A DNA stretch of 24,790 nucleotides from an uncultured Blautia sp. (GTDB lineage: Bacteria; Bacillota; Clostridia; Lachnospirales; Lachnospiraceae): contig CAKRRX010000030.1 of NCBI GenBank assembly GCA_934394595.1, positions 1 to 24,790 of the forward strand. The letters run 5' to 3'. This document shows positions 1 to 6,572 of the stretch, piece by piece (within the stretch, counting starts at the first letter, position 1; each line of letters opens with the position of its first letter). A program made the position numbers and the translations under genes. The notes under the pieces were generated by a model that ran no database searches, was not told the origin of the DNA, and saw nothing but the letters and a program-made list of their open reading frames with translations.

Positions 1-345
1 AAGAAAATGGAGAAGAGCGGAGCAAAAGCATACCTGGTTAATACAGGATGGAATGGAACCGGAAAACGTATCTCCATTAAAGATACCCGTGGTATCATTG
101 ATGCAATCCTCAGCGGTGCTATTTTAACAGCTCCGACCAAGAAGATTCCATTCTTCAACTTTGAGGTTCCTACAGAGCTTACAGGCGTTGATACAGGTAT
201 CCTTGATCCTCGTGACACATATGCTGATGCTTCTGAGTGGGAAGTAAAAGCAAAAGATCTTGCAGATCGTTTTGTTAAGAACTTCAAGAAATATGAGGGA
301 AATGCAGCTGGTAAAGCACTTGTTGCAGCTGGTCCTCAGGCATAA
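1..345 (+). CDS. pckA: ATP-dependent phosphoenolpyruvate carboxykinase, C-terminal part (5' truncated by window)
   Basis: This frame is open from base 1 and encodes the last 114 or so residues of an ATP-type PEP carboxykinase, a family of about 530 residues. The enzyme interconverts oxaloacetate plus ATP and PEP plus CO2 plus ADP in the cytosol. In gut Firmicutes it often runs toward oxaloacetate during anaerobic fermentation (established knowledge, not visible here). The recognisable stretch is [20 protein letters not shown], which carries the conserved basic and threonine residues of the nucleotide/active-site region and is followed by the typical DAILSGA and FNFEVP motifs. The Walker-type P-loop and metal ligands lie upstream of the window. 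The gene ends at TAA and is followed 17 bases later by a strong terminator, so it is the last gene of its transcript. Confidence 0.95.
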   Translation, partial: KKMEKSGAKAYLVNTGWNGTGKRISIKDTRGIIDAILSGAILTAPTKKIPFFNFEVPTELTGVDTGILDPRDTYADASEWEVKAKDLADRFVKNFKKYEGNAAGKALVAAGPQA

Positions 346-362
346 TCATATCAGATTATTTA

Positions 363-396
363 TGGGTCTGCCGTATTTACGGCAGGCCCCTTTTTA
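363..396 (+). terminator. Rho-independent terminator of pckA
   Basis: Arm 364-375 (GGGTCTGCCGTA) pairs with arm 378-389 with one G-U pair around a tight TTT turn, and is followed directly by a C and five T residues. It sits just after the pckA stop codon. It shares the CTGCCGTA/TACGGCAG stem core with the terminator at 6442-6515. Confidence 0.92.
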
Positions 397-480
397 CGTA
401 ATTGGAAAATACTCTTCCATTATATAAAAAGTCCTGTCTTTTCTATGCCGTAAAAGTGCTTTCCTGTCGATGAAAAGAAC

Positions 481-509
481 TTTACAAATTGGAATTTTTA
501 TCATATACT
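481..509 (+). promoter_or_regulatory. Sigma-A promoter of the DUF5688 gene
   Basis: TTTACA (481-486) is separated by 17 bases from TATACT (504-509). Transcription would start near 516. This places the in-frame TTG at 489 upstream of the transcript start, which supports the ATG at 660 as the real start and gives a leader of about 145 bases. Confidence 0.72.
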
Positions 510-528
510 ATCCCTACAGCAACTCAAA

Positions 529-623
529 GGGAAGTGTTTCTGCTTCCATCTTTTTATTATTCTTTACAGGCTGTATGCAATGCACAGCATCGCCTGCACT
601 TATCTGGGCGGCTCGCCCCTTTT
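529..623 (+). promoter_or_regulatory. Leader with two terminator-like hairpins (possible attenuator)
   Basis: The 346-659 stretch has no convincing gene. After the pckA terminator it holds the promoter at 481-509 and a leader with two short hairpins. GGAAG (530-534) pairs with CTTCC (543-547), followed by ATC and five T residues. GGGCG (606-610) pairs with CGCCC (614-618), followed by C and TTTT. Both look like weak intrinsic terminators inside a 5' leader, but the stems are only five base pairs. No known riboswitch consensus was recognised. Confidence 0.35.
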
Positions 624-659
624 GTTTCATGCGGAGATTTTTTTAGAAAGGAATTGAAT

Positions 660-1625
660 ATGGGTAAAGAGTATGAGGTATTTGTAGAAAATTTGCGGCA
701 GATACTCCTGGAACGTCTTGGCCTTTCAGAGGGACAGATCTTTTTCAGAGAAAAGAATGAGGGTAACATTACGCCAAGGAAAGATCGTTTGTTTGTGGAA
801 TGTGGGGCCTCTAAGGCTGGAAAAGAGATCTGTGGGATCCATACGGAGGAATTATTTGAAAGCTTTGAACACGGTGTTTCCATGGAGAAAATTGCAGATA
901 CAGTGGAAAGAGAGATAAACAAGCTGAAGAATGCCGGCTTTTTTAATAAGACCAAAGATCTGGATAATTACGAAAAGATAAAGGGAGATCTTTTTATCCG
1001 ATTGCTGAACAGAAAGCAGCATCAGAGAGAACTGTCCAGGGCAGTATATCGGGTGATAGGAGATATGGCTATGGTGCTGTATATGCAGGTTGGAGAATTG
1101 GATGGCTGTATCAATAGTATGAAAATCCGCAAAGAGTGTCTGGAAGAATGGGAACTGGATGAGAATACTGTGTTTGAGGCCGCTCTTCGGAACACTTCCC
1201 TGTTGTCACCTCCGAGGATCTTTATGTGGGAAAAATTGTTCTATAATCCGGATTATGATGGGGAAAGCTTTATGGCGCCTGATCATGAAATGGTGATGGA
1301 AAAGAACAGTATCGGAATCTGCCTGAGTACTGCAAGACGGACAAATGGTGCCATTGCCATATTTCTTCCGGGTGTGGCCCGAAGGCTGGCGGAATTGTTG
1401 GAAGGAGATTTTTTTATCGTGTTTACAAGTATTCATGAGGTGATGATCCACAGCGTGGAACGCGTCTATCCGGAGGATCTGGAGAATGTTTTGCGACAGA
1501 CGTTACAGGTGGCCACCCCAAAAGAGGATTATCTCACAAGTAAAATATACCGGTATTCCAAGGAAACAGGTGATTTTATGATGTTTAAAGGCAGTATAAC
1601 GCAGATCCGGGATATTCCTCAATGA
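660..1625 (+). CDS. DUF5688 family protein
   Basis: The frame is open from a TTG at 489, but the ATG at 660 is chosen because AGAAAGGAA lies just before it and the promoter at 481-509 excludes the upstream start. This gives 321 residues. The protein resembles DUF5688 proteins, which are abundant in Lachnospiraceae and have no known function. Recognisable parts are an N-terminal YEVF..NLRQIL helix, a middle INRLLN-like/YRVIGD segment, an AALRNTSLLSP motif, and a C-terminal GAIAIFLPG...FFIVFTSIHEV segment corresponding to the family's usual SSIHE-type motif, then a YRYSKETGDF tail. There is no signal peptide, membrane segment or known catalytic motif, so it is probably cytosolic. It is monocistronic apart from a possible 24-codon reading frame overlapping its stop. 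Family recognition is from memory and no search was run. Confidence 0.82.
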   Translation: MGKEYEVFVENLRQILLERLGLSEGQIFFREKNEGNITPRKDRLFVECGASKAGKEICGIHTEELFESFEHGVSMEKIADTVEREINKLKNAGFFNKTKDLDNYEKIKGDLFIRLLNRKQHQRELSRAVYRVIGDMAMVLYMQVGELDGCINSMKIRKECLEEWELDENTVFEAALRNTSLLSPPRIFMWEKLFYNPDYDGESFMAPDHEMVMEKNSIGICLSTARRTNGAIAIFLPGVARRLAELLEGDFFIVFTSIHEVMIHSVERVYPEDLENVLRQTLQVATPKEDYLTSKIYRYSKETGDFMMFKGSITQIRDIPQ

Positions 1626-1696
1626 AAATGGACTGTGAAAGATACTTATATGAGAAAACAAAGAAACTGCGCAAGAAAAGGCTGATGGAAAAATAA
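1622..1696 (+). CDS. Possible 24-residue lysine-rich microprotein overlapping the DUF5688 stop
   Basis: An ATG at 1622 overlaps the TGA of the DUF5688 gene in an ATGA arrangement and runs 25 codons to a TAA just before the terminator stem. The predicted peptide is 24 residues, rich in Lys and Arg (MKMDCERYLYEKTKKLRKK at its start). The ATGA overlap would permit translational coupling. However, there is no clear ribosome binding site, the sequence is too short for statistics, and no family was recognised. It may be chance. Confidence 0.2.
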   Translation: MKMDCERYLYEKTKKLRKKRLMEK

Positions 1697-1738
1697 AAAG
1701 CTGCCGGATTTTGAAAATCCGGCAGCAAACTCTTTTAA
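1691..1738. terminator. Bidirectional terminator between DUF5688 gene and ABC operon
   Basis: GCTGCCGGATTTT (1700-1712) and its exact complement (1714-1726) form a near-perfect 13-bp inverted repeat. On the minus strand it is followed by TTTTTATTTTT, an excellent U-tract for the ABC transporter operon. On the plus strand the tract is weaker (AAACTCTTTT) but would still serve the DUF5688 gene. Confidence 0.92.
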
Positions 1739-1773
1739 AATGATATGAATGAGAGATTCCTCAACTGCATATT

Positions 1774-2568
1774 TTATCCTAGAATTGCGGAATCATTGGA
1801 AAACTCTTCCCCACTGGCTTCTTCAAATTTATCCAGGAGCTGTTTGACGGTGAGGTTTTTCTTTTCCTCTCCCTGGATATCCAGGACAATCCGTCCATTC
1901 ATCATCATGATCAAACGATTACCATGGGCAATAGCGTCCTTCATATTGTGAGTGATCATCAGGGTTGTAAGATGATCACGGTTGACAATTCTGTCTGTAA
2001 TATCCAGAACCTTTGCTGCTGTTTTGGGGTCAAGGGCTGCGGTATGTTCGTCCAGGAGAAGAAGCTTTGGCTTCTGTAAAGTAGCCATCAGAAGAGTCAG
2101 GGCCTGTCTCTGGCCACCGGAAAGGAGGCCTACTTTGGAGGTAAGGCGATCCTCAAGACCAAGATCCAGAATCTTCAAAAGCTCTTTATACTCGGTACGT
2201 TCAGCCGCTGTGATTCCGGATCGCAGAAGCCTTGGCTTTCCGCGGCGCTTCGCAAGTGCCAGATTTTCTTCGATTCCCATGGTGGCTGCTGTACCGGTCA
2301 TAGGATCCTGGAATACTCGGCCAAGATATGCGGCTCTTTTGTACTCGGAAAGCTTTGTGACGTCTGTACCGTCAATAATGATCTGTCCCTCATCAACAGG
2401 CCATACGCCGGCTACTGCATTCAACATTGTAGATTTTCCGGCACCATTACCTCCGATTACGGTGACAAAATCGCCTTCATTGAGTTTCAGGGAAAGGCCG
2501 TTTAATGCAACCTTTTCATTAATCGTTCCGGGGTTAAAGGTTTTATATATGTTTTTGATCTCAAGCAT
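1774..2568 (-). CDS. ABC transporter ATP-binding protein (TrpYZ-type system)
   Basis: ATPase subunit, 264 residues, of a three-part uptake system of the uncharacterised COG1101/COG4120/COG2984 type, related to streptococcal TrpXYZ. The start is the ATG at 2568, preceded by GGAGG seven bases away; the frame continues upstream but inside the permease gene. Motifs seen are Walker A GGNGAGKST (residues 39-47), Q-loop Q87, signature LSGGQ (149-153), Walker B LLLLDE with the catalytic Glu at 174, and the switch His in MITHNM. Its start overlaps the permease stop by 8 bp, so the two are translationally coupled. It energises import through the permease. The substrate cannot be read from sequence: aromatic amino acids are known for some relatives, but others remain unassigned. 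Confidence 0.93.
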   Translation of the reverse strand: MLEIKNIYKTFNPGTINEKVALNGLSLKLNEGDFVTVIGGNGAGKSTMLNAVAGVWPVDEGQIIIDGTDVTKLSEYKRAAYLGRVFQDPMTGTAATMGIEENLALAKRRGKPRLLRSGITAAERTEYKELLKILDLGLEDRLTSKVGLLSGGQRQALTLLMATLQKPKLLLLDEHTAALDPKTAAKVLDITDRIVNRDHLTTLMITHNMKDAIAHGNRLIMMMNGRIVLDIQGEEKKNLTVKQLLDKFEEASGEEFSNDSAILG

Positions 2569-3487
2569 TGTTCTTACCTCCGCGTTTTGCTGGTTTTGCA
2601 AAATATTTTCCCTTCCAGTAAGGTACTGCCAGGAATACTGCAACTACAAGTGCGGACAGCATTTTCAGAAGGTCTGTGTCGATACCCATCCAGATAACAG
2701 TTTGGAGTACCAGGTAGTAAAGAATGGAACCAAATGCTACAGAAAGAAGACGAAGTGCAAAATTACGGAAAATACGACTGAAAATTGCTTCTCCGATAAT
2801 AACTGCAGCAAGTCCGATTACGATGGCTCCACGGCCCATATTTACATCTGCAAAGCCCTGATACTGAGCGAGAAGGGCACTGGAAAGAGCTACTAATCCA
2901 TTGGAAATCATCAGTCCGAGAACCTTGCAAAAATCAGTGTTAATACCCTGAGCACGGGACATATTGGGGTTGCACCCTGTGGCACGTAATGAACAGCCAA
3001 GTTCTGTTCCGAAGAACCAGTACAGGATTGCGATGATAACAATGATAAACAGGGCAACAATGAGAATGGTGTTCTGGGTGATTGGCACATTTTTGATACG
3101 GCGCAGGGAAACCAGAATCGGATACTTGTCAACATTGATGGCTTGATTTGCTTTTCCCATGATCTTCAGATTGATGGAATACAGGGAAAGCTGTGTGAGA
3201 ATTCCGGCCAGGATAGCCGGGATGCCCATGAAAGTATGAAAGATACCGGTTACAAGTCCGGCCAGCATACCAGCCAGGGTTGCCACCAGAAGAGAAATCC
3301 ATACGTTGTGGCCGCTGGTCATCATCATAACACAGACAGCACCTCCGGTACACATGGTACCATCTACAGTCAGATCGGCAATGTCCAGGACACGGAATGT
3401 AAGGTATACACCGATTGCCATAATTCCCCAGATCAGTCCCTGGGCAGCAGCACCTGGAAGTGCCATTACTAAATTCATGATTTGCAT
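2561..3487 (-). CDS. ABC transporter permease (COG4120-like, TrpY-type)
   Basis: Integral membrane subunit, 308 residues, with about eight hydrophobic segments (for example LIWGIMAIGVYLTF near the N-terminus, a strongly hydrophobic ILIVALFIIVIIAILYWFF stretch mid-protein, and MLSALVVAVFLAVP near the C-terminus). It resembles the branched-chain/sugar-type permease fold used by this family, including the cytoplasmic LGCSLRATGCNPNMSRAQGI loop that couples to the ATPase. An ATG six codons upstream (3505) lacks a ribosome binding site, whereas 3487 has AGGAGG eight bases away, so 3487 is preferred. The tail is basic (KPAKRGGKNN). It lies 229 bp downstream of the binding-protein gene and overlaps the ATPase gene. 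Confidence 0.92.
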   Translation of the reverse strand: MQIMNLVMALPGAAAQGLIWGIMAIGVYLTFRVLDIADLTVDGTMCTGGAVCVMMMTSGHNVWISLLVATLAGMLAGLVTGIFHTFMGIPAILAGILTQLSLYSINLKIMGKANQAINVDKYPILVSLRRIKNVPITQNTILIVALFIIVIIAILYWFFGTELGCSLRATGCNPNMSRAQGINTDFCKVLGLMISNGLVALSSALLAQYQGFADVNMGRGAIVIGLAAVIIGEAIFSRIFRNFALRLLSVAFGSILYYLVLQTVIWMGIDTDLLKMLSALVVAVFLAVPYWKGKYFAKPAKRGGKNNA

Positions 3488-3616
3488 GTCTTTTTCCTCC
3501 TGCATGCGAAAGTTGTTTTTAATAATAGGGTAAAAAAGCTGTCAGCTCTGAAGAATCTTATTAATGTGTATATTTATGCATGAAATATGTTTATAAATAC
3601 ATTTTCCTCAGAGACG

Positions 3617-3657
3617 ACACAAACAGCGAGAGAGGAAACCCTTCCCGCTGTCTGTGT
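3617..3657 (-). promoter_or_regulatory. Stem-loop between binding-protein and permease genes
   Basis: Arms 3617-3628 and 3646-3657 form a 12-bp stem with one G-U pair around a 17-base loop. No T-tract follows on the minus strand, so it is not a full terminator. In analogous uptake operons such hairpins raise the level of the binding-protein mRNA relative to the membrane parts; that role is inferred here. Confidence 0.65.
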
Positions 3658-3716
3658 TTTATGCTGTAATAACAGCTAAATGTCAAAATAAAATGTCAGA
3701 ACGATATGAAAATTTA

Positions 3717-4694
3717 TTATTCTGCATCAGTATCAATTGCAACATAGTCATCCGGAATTTCGATTCCCAGTTCTTCACAGATGTCTGCATTGTATTCTTT
3801 TGTATACTGTGGTGCATATTCGATTGGCATTGTAGAGATGTCTTCGCCATCTTTCAGGATTTTCACTGCCATTTCACCGGTAGCTTTTCCAAGATCATAG
3901 TAGTTAATGGAAAGAGTAGCCACACCGCATCCGGCACAGATTCCCTCTTCGCCTGCGATTACCGGAACTTTTTCCGGAAGGCAGACACTGCTGATCAGCT
4001 CGGTATTGGATGCTACTGTATTATCTGTAGGAACGTAGATCACATCGCTTTCAGAAGCTGCTGTTGTGACAACGGAAGAAAGATCGTTGGAATCTGAAAA
4101 TGCGTAATATTCACAGGTATATCCCATATCTTCCAGTGCTGCCTTAACAGTGTCAACCTGATACTGAGAGTTTGGCTCAGCGGAGCAGTAGAGAAGTCCT
4201 ACATTTTTTGCATCCGGGAAAAGCTCATTGAGCATTGCTGCCTGCTGATCAAGAGGAGCAAGGTCAGAAGTACCGGAAATATTTCCACCAACAGTACCGT
4301 CAAAATCGGTAAGATCAAGAGCTACGCCATACTCGGTAACAGCGGTGCCAAGGATCGGGATCTCGCTTGTTCCTGCAGCAGCTGCCTGAAGAGATGCAGT
4401 AGCATTTGCAAGGATGAGGTCTACATTGCTGGACACGAAGTTGTTGATGATGGTACTACAGGTTGCGGAATCGCCCTGTGCGTTCTGCTCGTCGAATGTA
4501 ACATTTTCTTCTCCGAGACCTTCTTTTACAGCATCCTCAAAGCCCTGGGTAGCTGCATCAAGTGCCACATGCTGAACCAGCTGGCAAATACCGATATTGT
4601 ATGTCTTCTGATCCTCAGCGTGTACAGTAACAGTACCGGCAAGACCAGCTACCATAGCGCCGGTGAGAATTACGGATAAAACTTTTCTTTTCAT
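3717..4694 (-). CDS. ABC transporter substrate-binding protein (TrpX-type, PF04392-like)
   Basis: Extracellular solute-binding protein, 325 residues, first gene of the operon. A signal peptide is clear: MKRK, a hydrophobic core VILTGAMVAGLAG, then a signal-peptidase-I-like VHA/ED site near residue 27. The mature part opens with YNIGICQLVQHVALDAA, matching the opening strand and conserved His/Leu-Asp motif of this family, followed by the NATASLQAAAA, GLLYCSAEPNS, DVIYVPTDNTVAS and YYDLGKATGEMA segments of the two-lobed fold. Unusually for a Gram-positive binding protein, there is no cysteine in the signal-peptide region, hence no lipobox. GGAGG lies eight bases before the ATG. Ligand unknown; family relatives bind tryptophan or tyrosine in some streptococci. 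Confidence 0.92.
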   Translation of the reverse strand: MKRKVLSVILTGAMVAGLAGTVTVHAEDQKTYNIGICQLVQHVALDAATQGFEDAVKEGLGEENVTFDEQNAQGDSATCSTIINNFVSSNVDLILANATASLQAAAAGTSEIPILGTAVTEYGVALDLTDFDGTVGGNISGTSDLAPLDQQAAMLNELFPDAKNVGLLYCSAEPNSQYQVDTVKAALEDMGYTCEYYAFSDSNDLSSVVTTAASESDVIYVPTDNTVASNTELISSVCLPEKVPVIAGEEGICAGCGVATLSINYYDLGKATGEMAVKILKDGEDISTMPIEYAPQYTKEYNADICEELGIEIPDDYVAIDTDAE

Positions 4695-4745
4695 ATGAAA
4701 TCCTCCTCAAAGTATTTTCGTAGTTTAAAGTATTGCCTGCACAAA

Positions 4746-4774
4746 ATAATACCGCTTTAAAGCGTAAAAGTCAA
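4746..4774 (-). promoter_or_regulatory. Sigma-A promoter of the ABC operon with a palindrome in the spacer
   Basis: Read on the minus strand, TTGACT (4769-4774) and TATTAT (4746-4751) are separated by exactly 17 bases. The spacer contains CGCTTTAAAGCG (4753-4764), a perfect 12-bp palindrome and a good candidate repressor operator. The 5' leader would be only about 45 bases, too short for a T-box or most riboswitches. Confidence 0.78.
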
Positions 4775-4874
4775 GCGGTTTTGAGAGCTTTTTCACAGGA
4801 AGAGTGGAAAAGTCATAAAGCTTTTATGCGAAAACTATAAGCTTCCAGCTTCTGTGGCCTTTCCTGCCTTTTTA

Positions 4875-4883
4875 CATATTCTA
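4875..4883 (+). promoter_or_regulatory. Possible sporulation-type (sigma-K/E-like) -10 element before the amidase
   Basis: CATATTCTA matches the CATAnnnTA form of mother-cell sigma -10 elements and lies 34 bases before the amidase ATG. No sigma-A pair with good spacing was found here. A matching AC-type -35 element is not evident, so this is tentative. Confidence 0.3.
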
Positions 4884-4917
4884 ATAGAAGAATGAAAAAG
4901 AAAGGATATTTTTAATC

Positions 4918-5682
4918 ATGGCGACTTCTATTATGATCGATGCCGGGCATGGTGGGACGGATCCGGGAGCTGTATATAAAGGACGAAGAGAAAAGGATGA
5001 CAATCTTTCTATTGCCATGGCTGTGGGGGAAATTCTGAAGGAAGATGGAATCAATGTATTATATACCAGGAAAGAGGATGAATATCTCTCGCCATTTGAA
5101 AGAGCAAGACTGGCAAATGAGGCGAAGGTGGATTATTTCATTTCTTTTCACAGGAACAGCAGCCCCGAGGTAAATCAGTACAAGGGTGTGGAAGTTCTGG
5201 TTTATGATAAAAGCGGCATAAAATATGAGATGGCCCGGAATATTGTGGGGGCTTTGGGCGAGCTTGGATTCCGGGAAATCGGGGTTCAGGCAAGGCCAGG
5301 ATTGGTAGTCCTTCGAAAAACAAAAATGCCAGCCCTTCTGATAGAAACCGGTTTTATCAATTCCGATGAAGACAATAAGCTCTATGATGAAAAGCAGAAA
5401 GAAATTGCCCAGGCTATTGCCGGTGCCATTTTGGGAACTCTTGATGATCAAAAAGGAGAAGTGCCTTTGTATTATCGGGTACAGACTGGTGTTTTTCGGA
5501 AAAGAGAAAATGCCGACAGGATGCTTTACCAGTTGCAGGATCAGGGATATCCGGCGTATATCCTTCTGGATGGAGAATTTTATAAGGTGCAGGTGGGAGC
5601 ATTTTTGCAGCTGGATAATGCCATTACGATGGAACAGCGACTGCGGGATGACGGGTACAGCACTCTGATTGTTACAAAATGA
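4918..5682 (+). CDS. N-acetylmuramoyl-L-alanine amidase with C-terminal SPOR domain (CwlC-like)
   Basis: Peptidoglycan amidase, 254 residues, cleaving the bond between N-acetylmuramic acid and L-alanine. Residues 4-175 form an Amidase_3 domain: zinc ligands H11 (IDAGHGG), E25 (RREKD) and H78 (ISFHRNSS), and catalytic E143 (LLIETGF). Residues about 184-254 form a SPOR domain with two similar halves (YYRVQTGVFR and FYKVQVGAF), which binds denuded glycan. There is no signal peptide. Length, domain order and lack of an export signal match Bacillus CwlC, a mother-cell lysis amidase, so release of spores or lysis-type action is a reasonable inference. The start has GAAAGGAT about eight bases upstream. 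It is transcribed divergently from the ABC operon. Confidence 0.93.
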   Translation: MATSIMIDAGHGGTDPGAVYKGRREKDDNLSIAMAVGEILKEDGINVLYTRKEDEYLSPFERARLANEAKVDYFISFHRNSSPEVNQYKGVEVLVYDKSGIKYEMARNIVGALGELGFREIGVQARPGLVVLRKTKMPALLIETGFINSDEDNKLYDEKQKEIAQAIAGAILGTLDDQKGEVPLYYRVQTGVFRKRENADRMLYQLQDQGYPAYILLDGEFYKVQVGAFLQLDNAITMEQRLRDDGYSTLIVTK

Positions 5683-5721
5683 GTCTGGATGTAAAACCCA
5701 AACTGTAATGCTGCCCTACAG

Positions 5722-5750
5722 TGGAAAAAACAAAATAAAACTGTTATAAT
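5722..5750 (+). promoter_or_regulatory. Sigma-A promoter of the YdcF-like gene
   Basis: TGGAAA (5722-5727), 17-base spacer, perfect TATAAT (5745-5750). The start would be near 5757, giving a leader of about 57 bases. Confidence 0.68.
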
Positions 5751-5813
5751 GCAAAAAAGGATTTTGTGGTCTGATTACAGGGCATTGGGAAAACAGAAGA
5801 AAAGAGGATAACC

Positions 5814-6413
5814 ATGGATTACGCTGAGTTTATGAAGAATGCGGAAAATTTTATATTTGCAGAAGGAAAACCGGAAAAGGCAGATATTATTTTTGTGCCT
5901 GGAAATGGTTTCCCGGAAATGGCAGAAAATGCAGCAAAATTATACAAACAGGGATATGCGCCCTATATTTTGCCAAGTGGAAGATACAGTGTTACAGTTG
6001 GAAAATTTGCAGGAGTGCAGACAAAAAAAGAGCTTTATGATGGCGATTATGAGACTGAATGGGAATTCCTAAAAAGTGTTCTTATGAAAAATGGTGTTCC
6101 TAAGGAGGCAATTCTGCGAGAAGACCAGTCCACTTTTACCTATGAAAATGCCATCTATTCCAGAATGGTGACAGACAATATGGGGCTGAATGTGAAGAAA
6201 GCGATTTTGTGCTGCAAGACGTATCATGCACGAAGATCTCTTATGTATTACCAGATTTTGTATCCGGAAGCTGAAATTATAGTCTGCCCTTCCTGTCCCG
6301 ATGGAATCACCAGAGAGAACTGGCGGGAAACGGAAGCAGGAGTGGAAGCTGTTACCGGAGAACTCAACCGGATCATCCGACAGTTTTGTCTGATGCTGGG
6401 AGATCGTGGGTGA
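5814..6413 (+). CDS. YdcF-like DUF218 family protein
   Basis: 199 residues of the DUF218/YdcF fold. The conserved blocks are present: ADIIFVPGNG (strand plus turn near residues 23-32), a Glu/Asp-rich linker, the REDQSTFTYENA motif (about 103-114) and the CCKTYHARRSLMYY block (about 136-149), which in the family line a shared pocket. YdcF proteins are Rossmann-like, and E. coli YdcF has been reported to bind S-adenosylmethionine; membrane-bound relatives such as ElyC act on envelope polymers. This one has no membrane segment or signal peptide and should be cytosolic, so its substrate is unknown. AGAGGATAACC precedes the ATG. It has its own promoter and terminator and is therefore monocistronic. 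Confidence 0.88.
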   Translation: MDYAEFMKNAENFIFAEGKPEKADIIFVPGNGFPEMAENAAKLYKQGYAPYILPSGRYSVTVGKFAGVQTKKELYDGDYETEWEFLKSVLMKNGVPKEAILREDQSTFTYENAIYSRMVTDNMGLNVKKAILCCKTYHARRSLMYYQILYPEAEIIVCPSCPDGITRENWRETEAGVEAVTGELNRIIRQFCLMLGDRG

Positions 6414-6441
6414 GCACTTACGACTATGGAAAAATAAAAAG

Positions 6442-6515
6442 ACTGCCGTACAAATTGCAGATTGGTTCCTGTTAAAAATGAACGATCTGAAATAGAATGT
6501 ACGGCAGTTTTTTAT
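6442..6515. terminator. Composite bidirectional terminator between ydcF-like and CNNM/CorC-like genes
   Basis: ACTGCCGTAC (6442-6451) pairs perfectly with GTACGGCAGT (6499-6508). The 47-base interval contains an inner imperfect repeat, CAGAT..GTTC (6458-6468) with GAAC.ATCTG (6480-6489). T-rich tracts follow on both strands (TTTTTTATTT on plus, CTTTTTATTTTT on minus), so it should end both converging transcripts. Confidence 0.85.
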
Positions 6516-6572
6516 TTGGAAAAATTTTTCTCGATGTTTCGCTTATTTAATCGGTGTGGATGCTAAACGGCT

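Noticed and set aside
575..646. 23-codon ATG frame in the DUF5688 leader
   Set aside because: No convincing ribosome binding site and no conserved feature. Possible leader peptide but not supported.
1982..2896. 304-codon plus-strand open frame opposite the ABC ATPase and permease genes
   Set aside because: It is antisense to two genes with clear motifs, contains no recognisable domain and has no ribosome binding site. It is a reading-frame shadow.
3654..4097. Plus-strand 147-codon Cys/Phe-rich frame opposite the binding-protein gene
   Set aside because: Antisense to a well-supported gene; the Cys-rich look comes from the codon complement, not from a real peptide.
4695..4745. Possible tryptophan T-box before the TrpX-type operon
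   Set aside because: The predicted leader is only about 45 bases, far too short for a T-box, and no T-box consensus is present.
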